Shown here one piece after another: positions 55,724 to 64,000 of a stretch of 64,000 nt of DNA. Each line of letters opens with the position of its first letter. Within the stretch, counting starts at the first letter, position 1. This stretch comes from Moritella yayanosii (lineage in GTDB: Bacteria; Pseudomonadota; Gammaproteobacteria; Enterobacterales; Moritellaceae). Location: positions 3,162,001-3,226,000 of the forward strand of contig NZ_LS483250.1 of assembly GCF_900465055.1 (NCBI RefSeq). The letters run 5' to 3'. Under the pieces are notes generated by a model that worked only from the letters and a program-made list of their open reading frames with translations, was not told the DNA's origin and ran no database searches. The translations under genes were made by a program, and so were the position numbers.

Positions 55724-56968
55724 TCAGGCATTTTTAAAATCAACCTCTTGATAGTTGAAGATTGGGGCTAGGCTATTTGCGAGTTTTTCAAGTGCTTCTT
55801 TACGTTCTGGCAAATAATCATGACGGTTATAAATACCTTCAACACCTTTAAGTTTGTGGTTGAGACAGCGTTCAGCAACATGCCCTTGTATATCCATCAC
55901 CGCTAATAGGCTACGACATGTGCGTCGCAAGTCATGAATGGTGAAGTGTTCAATACCTGCATTGCCTAATAAGTTGTCATAAGGCTGCTTGTTGCCATCT
56001 ACTTTTAGGCCGAATAGTTTTGCCAGTGCATGATTTAGGGTGTCATCTGATATATAAGATCGACGCTTACTAGCCCTTCTTGATGGAAACAGATAATCAG
56101 CGCCACAAGCGCGTATATATAACTCTTCAAGCCAAGGCATACATGCTGGTGGCAATGGTATAGTAATTGCTACACCTGTTTTGTTTTCCGCAGGCATATT
56201 CCATAGACGTTTTTTAATATCAAAATCTTGCCACTTTGCGGATATCAATTCCCCTTTACGAACACCAAGTGATAACAGTAGGCAACAAGCAAGGTAGTTT
56301 TCACGAGTGAATATATTTTGTTGTTCTCGAAATACGCGAAATACTGTTTCTAATTCATCAATGTTTAAAGCGCGAACTCGTCCCTCGCAAACGCCACCTG
56401 CATCTGATTGGGTAAAAGCTTGAGCAGGGTTGTAGGTGATTAAGTTTAGCTTTACCGCATGGCGAAATAACTGCTTGGCATACATCAACGCTTGGTTTGC
56501 TGTTGAACGTCGCTGACTATCCATAATGGCTTGAATGATAGATCTGATATTTCTAGGGTTTACGTCTTTAATTGATAGCTTACCGATGTAGGGCTTTAGT
56601 TCTTTACGGTAAATACGATGGGGAATACTGGGATGTTTCAGACGCTTTGAAATGTCATTATCATACCAATCTTGAAACAGGTCATCGACATTACGAATCA
56701 CTTCTTGTTTATCTTGTTGGCGTTTTGATTTGGGATCTATACCTGTATTTACCTGAGAGCGGATCTCGGCAGCTATTTTCTTAGCTTGGGCAATAGAGCA
56801 GTGCGGGTAAGCTTCAGGTAATGCAATTTGACTACGCTTACCTCCTAACGTGTATTTTACCACCCAAGACGGATTTCCTTTTGCAATACGAAAGTATAAA
56901 CCAGTATCGACGGTGAGCATTACTGGCTCACACTTTCTGATCAGAGCATCAATTTGTTTATTGTTCAT
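55724..56968 (-). CDS. int: P4-type tyrosine recombinase (island integrase)
   Basis: 414 aa. An N-terminal arm-binding region (YFRIAKGNPSWVVKYTLGGKRSQIALP) is followed by the catalytic domain with Arg in LSLGVRKGEL, HDLRR in FTIHDLRRTCRS, His in CLNHKL and the nucleophile Tyr in GIYNRHDYLPER. It should recombine the 18-bp sites at 31308 and 57164. The gene ends just inside the IS21 and lies 194 bp from the yicC stop codon, the usual place for an integrase beside its attachment site. Confidence 0.93.
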   Translation of the reverse strand: MNNKQIDALIRKCEPVMLTVDTGLYFRIAKGNPSWVVKYTLGGKRSQIALPEAYPHCSIAQAKKIAAEIRSQVNTGIDPKSKRQQDKQEVIRNVDDLFQDWYDNDISKRLKHPSIPHRIYRKELKPYIGKLSIKDVNPRNIRSIIQAIMDSQRRSTANQALMYAKQLFRHAVKLNLITYNPAQAFTQSDAGGVCEGRVRALNIDELETVFRVFREQQNIFTRENYLACCLLLSLGVRKGELISAKWQDFDIKKRLWNMPAENKTGVAITIPLPPACMPWLEELYIRACGADYLFPSRRASKRRSYISDDTLNHALAKLFGLKVDGNKQPYDNLLGNAGIEHFTIHDLRRTCRSLLAVMDIQGHVAERCLNHKLKGVEGIYNRHDYLPERKEALEKLANSLAPIFNYQEVDFKNA

Positions 56969-57100
56969 TAGCCTACGCCTTTAGTGATGACACAGAGTTG
57001 TAAATCAATCCAATTTGATGATGACATTAAATCGTGTCATCATATGTGTCATCACTCTACCACGAACTATGTGGAACATGCCAGAACATGCGAAAACAAG

Positions 57101-57124
57101 AAAGCCCCGTAATTACGGGGCTTT
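57101..57124. terminator. Palindromic terminator between int and yicC
   Basis: AAAGCCCCGTAA (57101-57112) and TTACGGGGCTTT (57113-57124) are perfectly complementary. It lies inside the island end, 38 bp after the yicC stop codon on the minus strand. The island therefore seems to bring its own terminator for yicC. Confidence 0.75.
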
Positions 57125-57161
57125 GCAGTGTGCTTTGTACTATTTAAAACGAATCAAAACA

Positions 57162-58025
57162 TCATTCTATATTTTGTAACTGCTCACGCATTTGCTCAAT
57201 CAAAACTTTAAGCTCTACCGCTGACTTAGTAATATCTGTACTAATCGATTTTGAACCTAAGGTATTTGATTCACGATTGAATTCTTGCATCATAAAATCA
57301 AGACGACGGCCACAAGCGCCACCTTTCTTCAAAATACTGTACGTTTCTGTTACGTGGGCATTTAAGCGATCGATTTCTTCGGCCACATCTAACTTCTGTG
57401 CCATTAAAATAAGCTCTTGTTCAACGCGGGTTTCATCTAATTCGATTTTCGCATCGGCAAATTTCTTTTGAATGCGCTCACGTTGCCATTCGATGATCTC
57501 TGGCATTTTACTGTGCACAAACGCGGCTTGTTCAGTGATGCCGGCTAAACGTTGTTCTAGCATCGCTTGCAGTTTTTCACCTTCTGACGCGCGCGACTCT
57601 AAAAATTCTGTCAGGGTTTCGTTGAAAAAGCGTAATAGGTCGGTTGATAACTCACCCATGTCTTTTTCTTCGGCTTCCATTACGCCAGGCCAGCGTAGAA
57701 TATCTACCGGGTTTAGTTTGGCTTTACCGGCTTTTTTCGATACCCAATTTGCGCTTTCAATTAATTTTTCGGCTAATGCTTCATTGAGTTGTAATGCACC
57801 GCTGTTTGCTGAGCTGGCTTCAAAACGCAGGTTACATTCAACTTTGCCGCGTTGTAATTGTTTACGGAACCGCTCACGTAGTACCGCTTCTAAACCACGA
57901 AATTGCTCTGGTAATCGGATGTACGTTTCGAGGTAGCGTTGGTTAACCGAACGGATCTCCCATACCGCTGTACCCCAATCGCCTTTAAACTCTTTACGGG
58001 CATATGCCGTCATACTATGAATCAT
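57162..58025 (-). CDS. yicC: YicC family endoribonuclease
   Basis: 287 aa, as in E. coli YicC. The N-terminus MIHSMTAYARKEFKGDWG and ending LREQLQNIE-type (KVLIEQMREQLQNIE) are diagnostic, with the internal VNQRYLETYIRLPEQFRGLE block. YicC is a hexameric RNase involved in decay of small RNAs such as RyhB. The last codons form the island attachment site; the reading frame is kept intact by the repeat. Divergent from rph. Confidence 0.95.
   Translation of the reverse strand: MIHSMTAYARKEFKGDWGTAVWEIRSVNQRYLETYIRLPEQFRGLEAVLRERFRKQLQRGKVECNLRFEASSANSGALQLNEALAEKLIESANWVSKKAGKAKLNPVDILRWPGVMEAEEKDMGELSTDLLRFFNETLTEFLESRASEGEKLQAMLEQRLAGITEQAAFVHSKMPEIIEWQRERIQKKFADAKIELDETRVEQELILMAQKLDVAEEIDRLNAHVTETYSILKKGGACGRRLDFMMQEFNRESNTLGSKSISTDITKSAVELKVLIEQMREQLQNIE
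57164..57181 (+). other. Candidate attachment site at the yicC 3' end
   Basis: ATTCTATATTTTGTAACT covers the final six yicC codons up to the stop codon region. It is repeated with one mismatch at 31308-31325 in the same orientation. Confidence 0.78.
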
Positions 58026-58146
58026 GTTAAATCCGTTAATTAAGTAAATTAAGCTAATTATACCTGTAGGTTATTACAACTTGCTATAGCGATAGTTTAG
58101 CTTAGCTCATATAATATTGGTCAATCATCCTTGAAGAGTCAAAATA

Positions 58147-58878
58147 ATGCGTCCGAGTCAAAGAACATTAGGTCAAGTTCGACCTGTAACAATTACCCGT
58201 AACTTCACCGCGCATGCAGAAGGTTCTGTCTTAGTTGAATTCGGTGGTACGAAAGTATTGTGTACTGCGACTGTTGAAAAGGGTGTACCACGTTTCTTAA
58301 AAGGTAAAGGCCAAGGTTGGGTGACCGCTGAATACGGCATGTTACCGCGCTCTACGCACAAACGTATGCAGCGTGAAGCCGCCCGTGGCCAACAAACTGG
58401 ACGTACGATGGAAATTCAACGCCTGATCGCGCGTTCATTACGTGCTTGTATCGATCTGGAGTCATTAGGTGAGCACACCATTATCATCGATTGTGATGTT
58501 ATTCAAGCTGACGGTGGCACGCGTACGGCGGCTATTACAGGCGCTTGTGTGGCATTGGCTGACGCGGTTGAATTTCTGATCCGTAAAGGTAAATTAACTG
58601 TCAGCCCAATTAAATTTATGATCGCAGCTGTGTCTGTGGGTATCTATAAAGGTGAAGCGGTTTGCGATTTAGATTACGCAGAAGATTCAGATGCTGAAAC
58701 AGACATGAATGTAGTGATGACTGAAACCGGTAAATTTATCGAAATTCAAGGTACTGCGGAAGGCGTGCCGTTTAGCCACGAAGAAATGTTAGACATGCTG
58801 GCGTTAGCGAAAGAGGGTATCGAGATGATCATTATCGAACAAAAGAAAGCACTCGGTGATAGTTTGATTAAAGCGTAA
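58147..58878 (+). CDS. rph: Ribonuclease PH
   Basis: 243 aa. Phosphorolytic 3'-5' exonuclease that trims tRNA 3' ends. [54 protein letters not shown] and [20 protein letters not shown] are the conserved blocks. 48 bp ahead of pyrE in the same direction; rph-pyrE cotranscription is known in enterobacteria. Confidence 0.97.
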   Translation: MRPSQRTLGQVRPVTITRNFTAHAEGSVLVEFGGTKVLCTATVEKGVPRFLKGKGQGWVTAEYGMLPRSTHKRMQREAARGQQTGRTMEIQRLIARSLRACIDLESLGEHTIIIDCDVIQADGGTRTAAITGACVALADAVEFLIRKGKLTVSPIKFMIAAVSVGIYKGEAVCDLDYAEDSDAETDMNVVMTETGKFIEIQGTAEGVPFSHEEMLDMLALAKEGIEMIIIEQKKALGDSLIKA

Positions 58879-58926
58879 AGCTTGTTAGAATAGCGTTTAG
58901 CTAACTAATCATAATAGGGGAAAACG

Positions 58927-59568
58927 ATGAAAGATTACCAACGCGAATTTATTGAGTTTGCTTTAGAAAAAGAAGTGCTTAAGTTTGGTGAATTCACTCT
59001 AAAGTCTGGTCGTACTAGCCCTTATTTCTTCAATGCCGGTTTGTTTAACACGGGTCGTGACTTATCTCGTCTTGGTCGTTTCTATGCGGCAGCTTTAGTT
59101 GATTCTGGTATCGAATACGATGTGATATTTGGTCCTGCCTACAAAGGTATCCCAATTGCGACAACAACTGTTGTGGCGCTGAACGATCATCATGATATTG
59201 ATGCACCTTACTGCTTTAACCGTAAAGAGAAAAAAGACCACGGTGAAGGTGGGTCATTAGTCGGCGCTGCGCTTGAAGGTCGTATTATGCTGGTTGATGA
59301 TGTGATCACTGCAGGTACCGCAATCCGTGAATCAATGGACATCATTCAAGCCCATAACGCGGAACTGTCGGGTGTGTTAATTGCGCTAGACCGCCAAGAA
59401 AAAGGCAAAGGCGAGTTATCTGCAATCCAAGAAATCGAACGTGATTATGGTTGTAAGGTATTATCAATTGTGACGTTAGCTGATCTTGTTTCTTTCTTAG
59501 CGGATAAGCCTGAAATGCAACAGCATCTTGAGACTGTAAAAACATACCGTGAAAACTACGGTATCTAA
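58927..59568 (+). CDS. pyrE: Orotate phosphoribosyltransferase
   Basis: 213 aa. Forms OMP from orotate and PRPP in pyrimidine synthesis. [52 protein letters not shown] (mobile loop) and the PRPP motif [14 protein letters not shown] are present. AGGGGAA precedes the ATG. A terminator follows at 59646. Confidence 0.97.
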   Translation: MKDYQREFIEFALEKEVLKFGEFTLKSGRTSPYFFNAGLFNTGRDLSRLGRFYAAALVDSGIEYDVIFGPAYKGIPIATTTVVALNDHHDIDAPYCFNRKEKKDHGEGGSLVGAALEGRIMLVDDVITAGTAIRESMDIIQAHNAELSGVLIALDRQEKGKGELSAIQEIERDYGCKVLSIVTLADLVSFLADKPEMQQHLETVKTYRENYGI

Positions 59569-59645
59569 TCAGCATCTTTAACCGCAAGGTTAGACGTTGT
59601 TGGTTAGGCATGAGCGGTGATGAATATATAGCGGCTATAAAAAAT

Positions 59646-59676
59646 AAAGGCTACCTCGGTAGCCTTTGTTTTTTTT
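59646..59676 (+). terminator. Terminator after pyrE
   Basis: AAAGGCTACC (59646-59655), loop TC, GGTAGCCTTT (59658-59667), then an eight-T run. It lies between convergent pyrE and slmA and could serve both. Confidence 0.9.
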
Positions 59677-59716
59677 ACACTTCGCAATTGGTATTACACA
59701 TTGAACGTTGTAATGA

Positions 59717-60310
59717 TTAACTTTGTAATAGCTGCTTGCGTAAGAAGTCCCACTGCTGATCAAAGTCTGTGGTTGGTTTTAACGCAAAGCGGGTGCGTAC
59801 AAATTGGTTAATACGCCCTTCTGCATACGCCAGTAATAAGTTTGCCAACATACTTTCATCTAAATTAAAGCCAGTGCCGTCACGCATTTTCTTTTCACGT
59901 AGCACTTGTTTTAAATGGGTTTCAATCTTTGCGTACAGTGTGCTGATCTGCTGGCTAAGCCGCTCGTGCTCACCTTGCAGTGCATCGCCAGTCATAATGC
60001 GGGTGATGCCGGGGTTACGCTCGGTAAAGACCAACAGCAGATGCAGGATGTGATGACAACGCGTAATGGTATCTTTCTCTTCATTTAATATTTGATTAAT
60101 ACCGGCTAATATTGAATCTTCGATAAAGGTAATTAAACCTTCAAACATACGCGCTTTACTTGGGAAGTGACGATAGAGGGCTGCCTCTGACACGCCGACT
60201 TCTTTCGCCAGTTTTGCGGTCGTGATACGCTGACCTGGATGGGTCTCCAGCATATGTGCTAACGCTTGTAAAATCTGTTCTCGACGATTCTTTTTAGTGC
60301 TTGTTGACAT
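59717..60310 (-). CDS. slmA: Nucleoid occlusion factor SlmA
   Basis: 197 aa from the ATG at 60310 (AGGA upstream); an ATG three codons earlier is possible. TetR-fold protein that binds DNA and blocks FtsZ over the nucleoid. [43 protein letters not shown] and [15 protein letters not shown] match E. coli SlmA. The slmA-dut-coaBC order is conserved in gammaproteobacteria. Confidence 0.95.
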   Translation of the reverse strand: MSTSTKKNRREQILQALAHMLETHPGQRITTAKLAKEVGVSEAALYRHFPSKARMFEGLITFIEDSILAGINQILNEEKDTITRCHHILHLLLVFTERNPGITRIMTGDALQGEHERLSQQISTLYAKIETHLKQVLREKKMRDGTGFNLDESMLANLLLAYAEGRINQFVRTRFALKPTTDFDQQWDFLRKQLLQS

Positions 60311-60338
60311 CTTTTTCATCCTAGAATGGTGTTAACCG

Positions 60339-60794
60339 TTATTGCTTACCCGAATGGCCAAAGCCACCTTCGCCGCGTTCACTACTATCAAACTCTTCAA
60401 CTATGATGAGCTCTGCTTGGATCACTGGCACTATCATCATTTGAGCAATACGATCGCCCGGTTGAATAATGAAGCTATCTTGACCGCGATTCCAACATGA
60501 GATCATTAACTCACCTTGATAATCGGAATCAATCAAACCCACTAAGTTACCCAATACAATACCGTGTTTATGGCCTAAGCCTGAACGCGGTAAAATGGTT
60601 GCTGCCATGCTTGGGTCGGCTATATGAATGGCAATACCCGTTGGGATCAAATGTGTTTCGCCTGGGTTAACCGTTAATGGTTGTGCAAGGCAAGCACGCA
60701 GATCTAAACCCGCCGAACCCGGTGTTGCATAACTTGGTAATGGAAATTCGGTACCCACGCGTGGATTTAATATTTTAACTTGTATTTTTTTCAT
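60339..60794 (-). CDS. dut: Deoxyuridine 5'-triphosphate nucleotidohydrolase (dUTPase)
   Basis: 151 aa from the ATG at 60794, the same length as E. coli Dut. All five dUTPase motifs are seen: [39 protein letters not shown] and [12 protein letters not shown]. It hydrolyses dUTP to dUMP and keeps uracil out of DNA. Between slmA and coaBC. Confidence 0.97.
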   Translation of the reverse strand: MKKIQVKILNPRVGTEFPLPSYATPGSAGLDLRACLAQPLTVNPGETHLIPTGIAIHIADPSMAATILPRSGLGHKHGIVLGNLVGLIDSDYQGELMISCWNRGQDSFIIQPGDRIAQMMIVPVIQAELIIVEEFDSSERGEGGFGHSGKQ

Positions 60795-60881
60795 TGTTTG
60801 CTTCACTGAATATATCAATTGATGGCTCGACAGTGCCTTGCGTTAGCGCAACACACGGTAAACTTTTGAATATAAAATTAA

Positions 60882-62105
60882 TTATGGCGAGGTATTCGCA
60901 TTGAACTGCGTGGCAATTAACTGTAATAACTGTGCGGCTACATCTTGTTTGCTGGCTAATGCAATTTGCGTCATACCTTGGGGCCAGAATACGGTTAATG
61001 CGTTGTCTTCGGCATTGAACCCTTGGCCCGATTGTGACACGTCATTAGCAGCGATCATAGCAAGATTTTTACGTTGCATTTTGTCGCGTGCATAATGTTC
61101 AACATCTTGTGTTTCTGCAGCAAAACCGACAGTAAAAGGAGCATTTTCGAGCGCGGCGACCTTGGCCACGATATCGGGATTTTTGATCATACGTACGATC
61201 ATTTCGTCGTTATTGGTCTTTTTGATTTTTTGTTCGGCAATTGTTGCTGGGCGGTAATCTGCGACCGCTGCGCAAGCAATGAAAATGTCTTGCTGATTAA
61301 TATCAGCCATGACCGCATCGTGCATATCCAGCGCACTGATCACTTTAACCAGATTACATTTGGCAGGTGCGGCTAGTGCCACTGGACCGCTTACGACGGT
61401 CACATTGGCGCCGAGTGAACGCGCGGCTTGGGCAAGGGCATAACCCATCTTACCGGAGCTGTGATTACTGATGTAACGCACCGGATCAATCGCCTCGCGA
61501 GTTGGTCCGGCGGTGATCATGATATTTTTACCCGCTAATAATTGCGGTTGTGCTTGGTCGATAAAGTAATCAACAACCGCGGTCACTAATTCATCTGGAT
61601 TAACCATTCTTCCGGGTCCTACATCACCACAAGCTTGCGCGCCTGAAGCAGGGCCCCAAAGTGTGACTTGGCGTTGCTTGAGTGTGGCTAAATTCGCTTG
61701 GGTTGCTGGCGCTTGATACATCACTTGATTCATCGCGGGTGCAATGGCAATCGGTGCTGGCGTCGCTAAGCATAACGTGGAGAGTAAATCATCGGCAATA
61801 CCGGCGGTCAACTTGGCGATAAAGTTAGCAGTGGCGGGCGCGATCAGCACTAAATCTGCCCATTTAGCTAATTCAATGTGGCCCATACCTGCTTCGGCTG
61901 CGGGGTCGAGTAAATTATGTGAAACGGGAAATCCAGAGACTGCTTGCAGGGTAAGCGGGGTAATAAACTCTTGCGCCGATTGAGTCATTACAACGCGGAC
62001 TTGTGCGCCGCGTTCCGTTAATCGACGGGTTAATTCCGCACATTTATAAGCGGCTATGCCACCTGTAATACCGAGCAAAATGCGTTTATTGGCAATAGCA
62101 GTCAT
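60882..62105 (-). CDS. coaBC: Bifunctional phosphopantothenoylcysteine decarboxylase / phosphopantothenate-cysteine ligase
   Basis: 407 aa from the ATG at 62105; an upstream GTG is less likely. The N-terminal CoaC half (1-185) binds [15 protein letters not shown], the MNQVMY segment and [10 protein letters not shown] with the catalytic Cys. The C-terminal CoaB half begins [27 protein letters not shown]. Two consecutive steps of coenzyme A synthesis. Divergent from radC, as is usual. Confidence 0.96.
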   Translation of the reverse strand: MTAIANKRILLGITGGIAAYKCAELTRRLTERGAQVRVVMTQSAQEFITPLTLQAVSGFPVSHNLLDPAAEAGMGHIELAKWADLVLIAPATANFIAKLTAGIADDLLSTLCLATPAPIAIAPAMNQVMYQAPATQANLATLKQRQVTLWGPASGAQACGDVGPGRMVNPDELVTAVVDYFIDQAQPQLLAGKNIMITAGPTREAIDPVRYISNHSSGKMGYALAQAARSLGANVTVVSGPVALAAPAKCNLVKVISALDMHDAVMADINQQDIFIACAAVADYRPATIAEQKIKKTNNDEMIVRMIKNPDIVAKVAALENAPFTVGFAAETQDVEHYARDKMQRKNLAMIAANDVSQSGQGFNAEDNALTVFWPQGMTQIALASKQDVAAQLLQLIATQFNANTSP

Positions 62106-62319
62106 GGTGTATTCCACGTTGAAATCTGAAAGGATATTCTAATAACGTAATAACAATACCATAATTAAATTCGCAGATGCTAAGGTTTGTTATTAATTTT
62201 ATATGCCGCATTATTAAATGCATAAATTTGAACTGTTTCACTGTTTTATCATTAGCCGCTCCTTTTATTCACCTAATGACTAAGCTAACTGGATGTTATG
62301 TTAAATGGTGAGTGGAAAG

Positions 62320-62994
62320 ATGAAATTAAAAGCATTACCTAAGGATGAAATGCCTCGCGAAAAATTGGTTAAATTAGGCGCAACTTCATTATCGGATGCA
62401 GAATTGTTGGCGATATTCTTACGCACTGGCATCAAAGGCACCAATGTCGTTGCGCTGGCGAGTAATATATTAGCTGATTTTGGCACCTTGCGGGCGTTAC
62501 TGGCGGCGAGTGAACATGAGTTCTGCCAAACTAAGGGGCTGGGGGTGGCTAAATATGTGCAATTACAAGCCGTGGTGGAAATGTCACGCCGCTTTTTAGC
62601 CGAAAAATTGGAGCGGAGTAACGTGTTAACCAGCCCTCAAGAAAGTCGCGATTACATCCGCGCTAAATTGCGCGATCAACCTAATGAAGTATTCGCGGTA
62701 TTATTTTTAGACAATAAGCACCGAGTTATTCGCTTTGAGGAGTTGTTTTATGGCACAATAGACAGCGCTAGTGTTTATCCGAGAGTGGTGGTTAAAAAAG
62801 CGTTAGAAAGAAACGCTGCGGCCGTAATTTTTGCCCATAATCATCCCTCTGGTATTGCTGAACCCAGCCATGCCGATCGTATGATCACAGATAAACTTAT
62901 CTCAGCCTTACAATTGATTGATGTTAAAGTTCTCGATCATTTTGTTATAGGAGACAGTGAGATAGCAAGCTTTGCAGAGCGGGGGTGGATGTGA
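62320..62994 (+). CDS. radC: RadC family JAMM-domain protein
   Basis: 224 aa from the ATG at 62320, which matches the E. coli N-terminus; the frame also has an ATG at 62305. The helix-hairpin-helix region ([26 protein letters not shown]) is followed by the metal motif [15 protein letters not shown]. The role in DNA repair is disputed. Divergent from coaBC and upstream of the ribosomal protein genes. Confidence 0.95.
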   Translation: MKLKALPKDEMPREKLVKLGATSLSDAELLAIFLRTGIKGTNVVALASNILADFGTLRALLAASEHEFCQTKGLGVAKYVQLQAVVEMSRRFLAEKLERSNVLTSPQESRDYIRAKLRDQPNEVFAVLFLDNKHRVIRFEELFYGTIDSASVYPRVVVKKALERNAAAVIFAHNHPSGIAEPSHADRMITDKLISALQLIDVKVLDHFVIGDSEIASFAERGWM

Positions 62995-63031
62995 AATTGT
63001 GATTTTCACTCATCGTTGAAATATAAAAAGC

Positions 63032-63060
63032 TTGCTCTATGTTTCTATTTGCTGTATAAA
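63032..63060 (+). promoter_or_regulatory. Putative sigma-70 promoter of rpmBG
   Basis: TTGCTC (63032-63037) and TATAAA (63055-63060) with a 17-bp spacer, preceded by an A-rich stretch. It would start transcription near 63067, giving a leader of about 80 nt before rpmB. Confidence 0.65.
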
Positions 63061-63076
63061 ATGCGGCCTTTAGCAC

Positions 63077-63104
63077 GCGTCTTGGGCGACGGCCAACAAG
63101 ACGC
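63077..63104 (+). promoter_or_regulatory. Structured leader of rpmB
   Basis: GCGTCTTG (63077-63084) pairs with CAAGACGC (63097-63104). Inside it GGC and GCC (63085-63087, 63092-63094) pair with a GACG loop and an AA bulge. It lies in the predicted 5' untranslated region, upstream of the GGAGAAG ribosome site, and could be an autoregulatory ribosomal-protein element. Confidence 0.5.
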
Positions 63105-63145
63105 TGTATATTTGCTCGAGCAAGAAAATATTTGGAGAAGACGAC

Positions 63146-63382
63146 ATGTCTAAAATATGCCAAGTTACTGGTAAAAAACCAGCTGTTGGTAATAACGTTT
63201 CTCACGCAAAAAACCGCACACGTCGCCGTTTTTTGCCAAACCTACATACACATCGTTTTTGGGTTGAGAGCGAAAACCGCTTTGTAAAATTACGCCTTAC
63301 TTGTAAAGGTATGCGTATTATTGATAAAAAGGGTATCGATTCAGTTCTTGCTGAAATGCGTGCCCGTGGTGAGAAGGTTTAA
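63146..63382 (+). CDS. rpmB: 50S ribosomal protein L28
   Basis: 78 aa, equal to E. coli L28. [23 protein letters not shown] and [20 protein letters not shown] are diagnostic. 11 bp before rpmG, as in all gammaproteobacteria. Confidence 0.98.
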   Translation: MSKICQVTGKKPAVGNNVSHAKNRTRRRFLPNLHTHRFWVESENRFVKLRLTCKGMRIIDKKGIDSVLAEMRARGEKV

Positions 63383-63393
63383 GGAGCTCTATT

Positions 63394-63549
63394 ATGCGCG
63401 ATAAAATTCGTTTGAATTCATCTGCTGGTACTGGTCACTTCTATACCACTACTAAGAATAAAAGAAACATGCCTGAGAAAATGGAGATCAAAAAGTTTGA
63501 TCCCGTAGTTCGCAAGCACGTTATGTACAAAGAAGGTAAAATCAAGTAA
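63394..63549 (+). CDS. rpmG: 50S ribosomal protein L33
   Basis: 51 aa: [20 protein letters not shown], then [17 protein letters not shown] and [19 protein letters not shown] precedes the ATG. No zinc-binding cysteines, so it is the C-minus form of L33. Confidence 0.97.
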   Translation: MRDKIRLNSSAGTGHFYTTTKNKRNMPEKMEIKKFDPVVRKHVMYKEGKIK

Positions 63550-63574
63550 TCTTTGGTTTTATGTACAGATATTT

Positions 63575-63603
63575 AAAACTCAGCTTTTGCTGAGTTTTTT
63601 TTT
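63575..63603 (+). terminator. Terminator after rpmBG
   Basis: AAAACTCAGC (63575-63584), loop TTTT, GCTGAGTTTT (63589-63598) running into a T-tract. Confidence 0.93.
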
Positions 63604-63696
63604 GCCTAAAATTCTATCTTGTTAAACTTGCTCTGGTCGGCGTTTTCACGTAATTTGCATATACTTATTGATAAATCAGCAAGAAAGGGTTGGCGC

Positions 63697-64000
63697 GTGC
63701 AATTATCACGACGAGGTTGGAATAACGTATTAATATTTACAATACTGGCGATGATGCTGATATTTCAATATTCAGGAAAAACAATAGGCGGTGGTAATAC
63801 AACTCGTTATTATCAAACTGCGCTACCCCTGAATGCGATCGTATTGTCGATGCAGTTTGATAATATTCAAATTCAACGTGTTGGTAGTCAGTTGGCGACT
63901 AAACCAGAACTGGGCTTGTCACAGCCGCAATTGCGGCAAATCATTAAAGCGTGGGAAACGGCCACGTTTAAACCAGTGGCTGAGGATGTTGTCATCGCGA
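63697..64000 (+). CDS. Hypothetical membrane-anchored protein (cut by window edge)
   Basis: GTG at 63697 with AAGAAAGGG upstream. It starts MQLSRRGWNNVLIFTILAMM, with a single hydrophobic segment (about 11-24), then a polar exported-looking region (ALPLNAIVLSMQFDNIQIQ). About 101 codons are visible. Vibrio-type genomes carry a similar small gene between rpmG and mutM, which would place mutM next. Function unknown. Confidence 0.7.
   Translation, partial: MQLSRRGWNNVLIFTILAMMLIFQYSGKTIGGGNTTRYYQTALPLNAIVLSMQFDNIQIQRVGSQLATKPELGLSQPQLRQIIKAWETATFKPVAEDVVIA

Larger units (their letters stand above)
31308..57181 (+). mobile_element. Integrative genomic island of about 26 kb at the 3' end of yicC
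   Basis: Bounded by direct repeats ATTCAATATTTTGTAACT (31308-31325) and ATTCTATATTTTGTAACT (57164-57181), 17 of 18 identical; the second covers the last yicC codons. A P4-type integrase gene lies just inside the yicC end. Contents in order: rdrB, rdrA, ygjP-like, hsdR, orf209, orf274, IS66, SMP-like gene, transglutaminase-like gene, orf411, hsdS, hsdM, Gp2/YfjJ-like gene, two alpA genes, orf339, IS21, int. The yicC 3' end is an established target of mobilisable islands in Vibrio (MGIVflInd1 type). No conjugation genes are present, so movement would need help. Confidence 0.8.

Overview
The window looks like the chromosome of a low-to-moderate GC marine gammaproteobacterium of the Vibrio/Shewanella/Moritella type. 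The core gene orders trmH-spoT-rpoZ-gmk and yicC/rph-pyrE-slmA-dut-coaBC-radC-rpmB-rpmG are typical of that group. The genus is an inference (Moritella- or Psychromonas-like); no rRNA gene is present to settle it.

Layout. (1) 1-20966 is mostly core or metabolic: the trmH-spoT-rpoZ-gmk operon, a glutaredoxin, an Old Yellow Enzyme with its TetR repressor, a decayed dicarboxylate-type symporter, yceH-btuR, two LysR and one further TetR regulator, a Bcr-type drug exporter, a haem-oxygenase-like putative diiron enzyme with a long leader, the complete tyrosine degradation operon hpd-hmgA-fahA-maiA, and alaE. (2) 21027-31278 is a first accessory block. Two nearly identical SEC-C genes, as about 1.06-kb direct repeats, bracket a frameshifted PTS IIA gene and a hipBA module with four regularly spaced operators. 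A RhuM-family gene and a two-gene McrBC-like (type IV) restriction module follow. (3) 31308-57181 is an integrated element of about 26 kb at the 3' end of yicC. It is bounded by 18-bp near-identical direct repeats and carries a P4-type integrase, two AlpA-like regulators and a Gp2/YfjJ-like protein. Its cargo is a RADAR system (rdrAB), a type I restriction-modification system (hsdM, hsdS, hsdR) with a YgjP-like metallopeptidase gene, and several unrecognised genes lying between hsdS and hsdR. One of these has a PD-(D/E)XK motif. A divergent pair encodes a 54-aa SMP-like peptide and a transglutaminase-fold protein. An IS66 element with perfect 8-bp target duplications and an IS21 element have inserted into this island. 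(4) 57162-64000 returns to core genes.

Functional reading. At least four anti-phage or toxin-antitoxin type modules (hipBA, McrBC-like, RADAR, type I RM) occupy about 30 kb, so 21-57 kb is a defence island. The best candidates for undescribed biology are the genes embedded in the hsd locus: orf274 and orf209 directly upstream of and co-oriented with hsdR, orf411 after hsdS, and the SMP-like peptide/transglutaminase-like pair. No CRISPR array, tRNA or rRNA gene was found.
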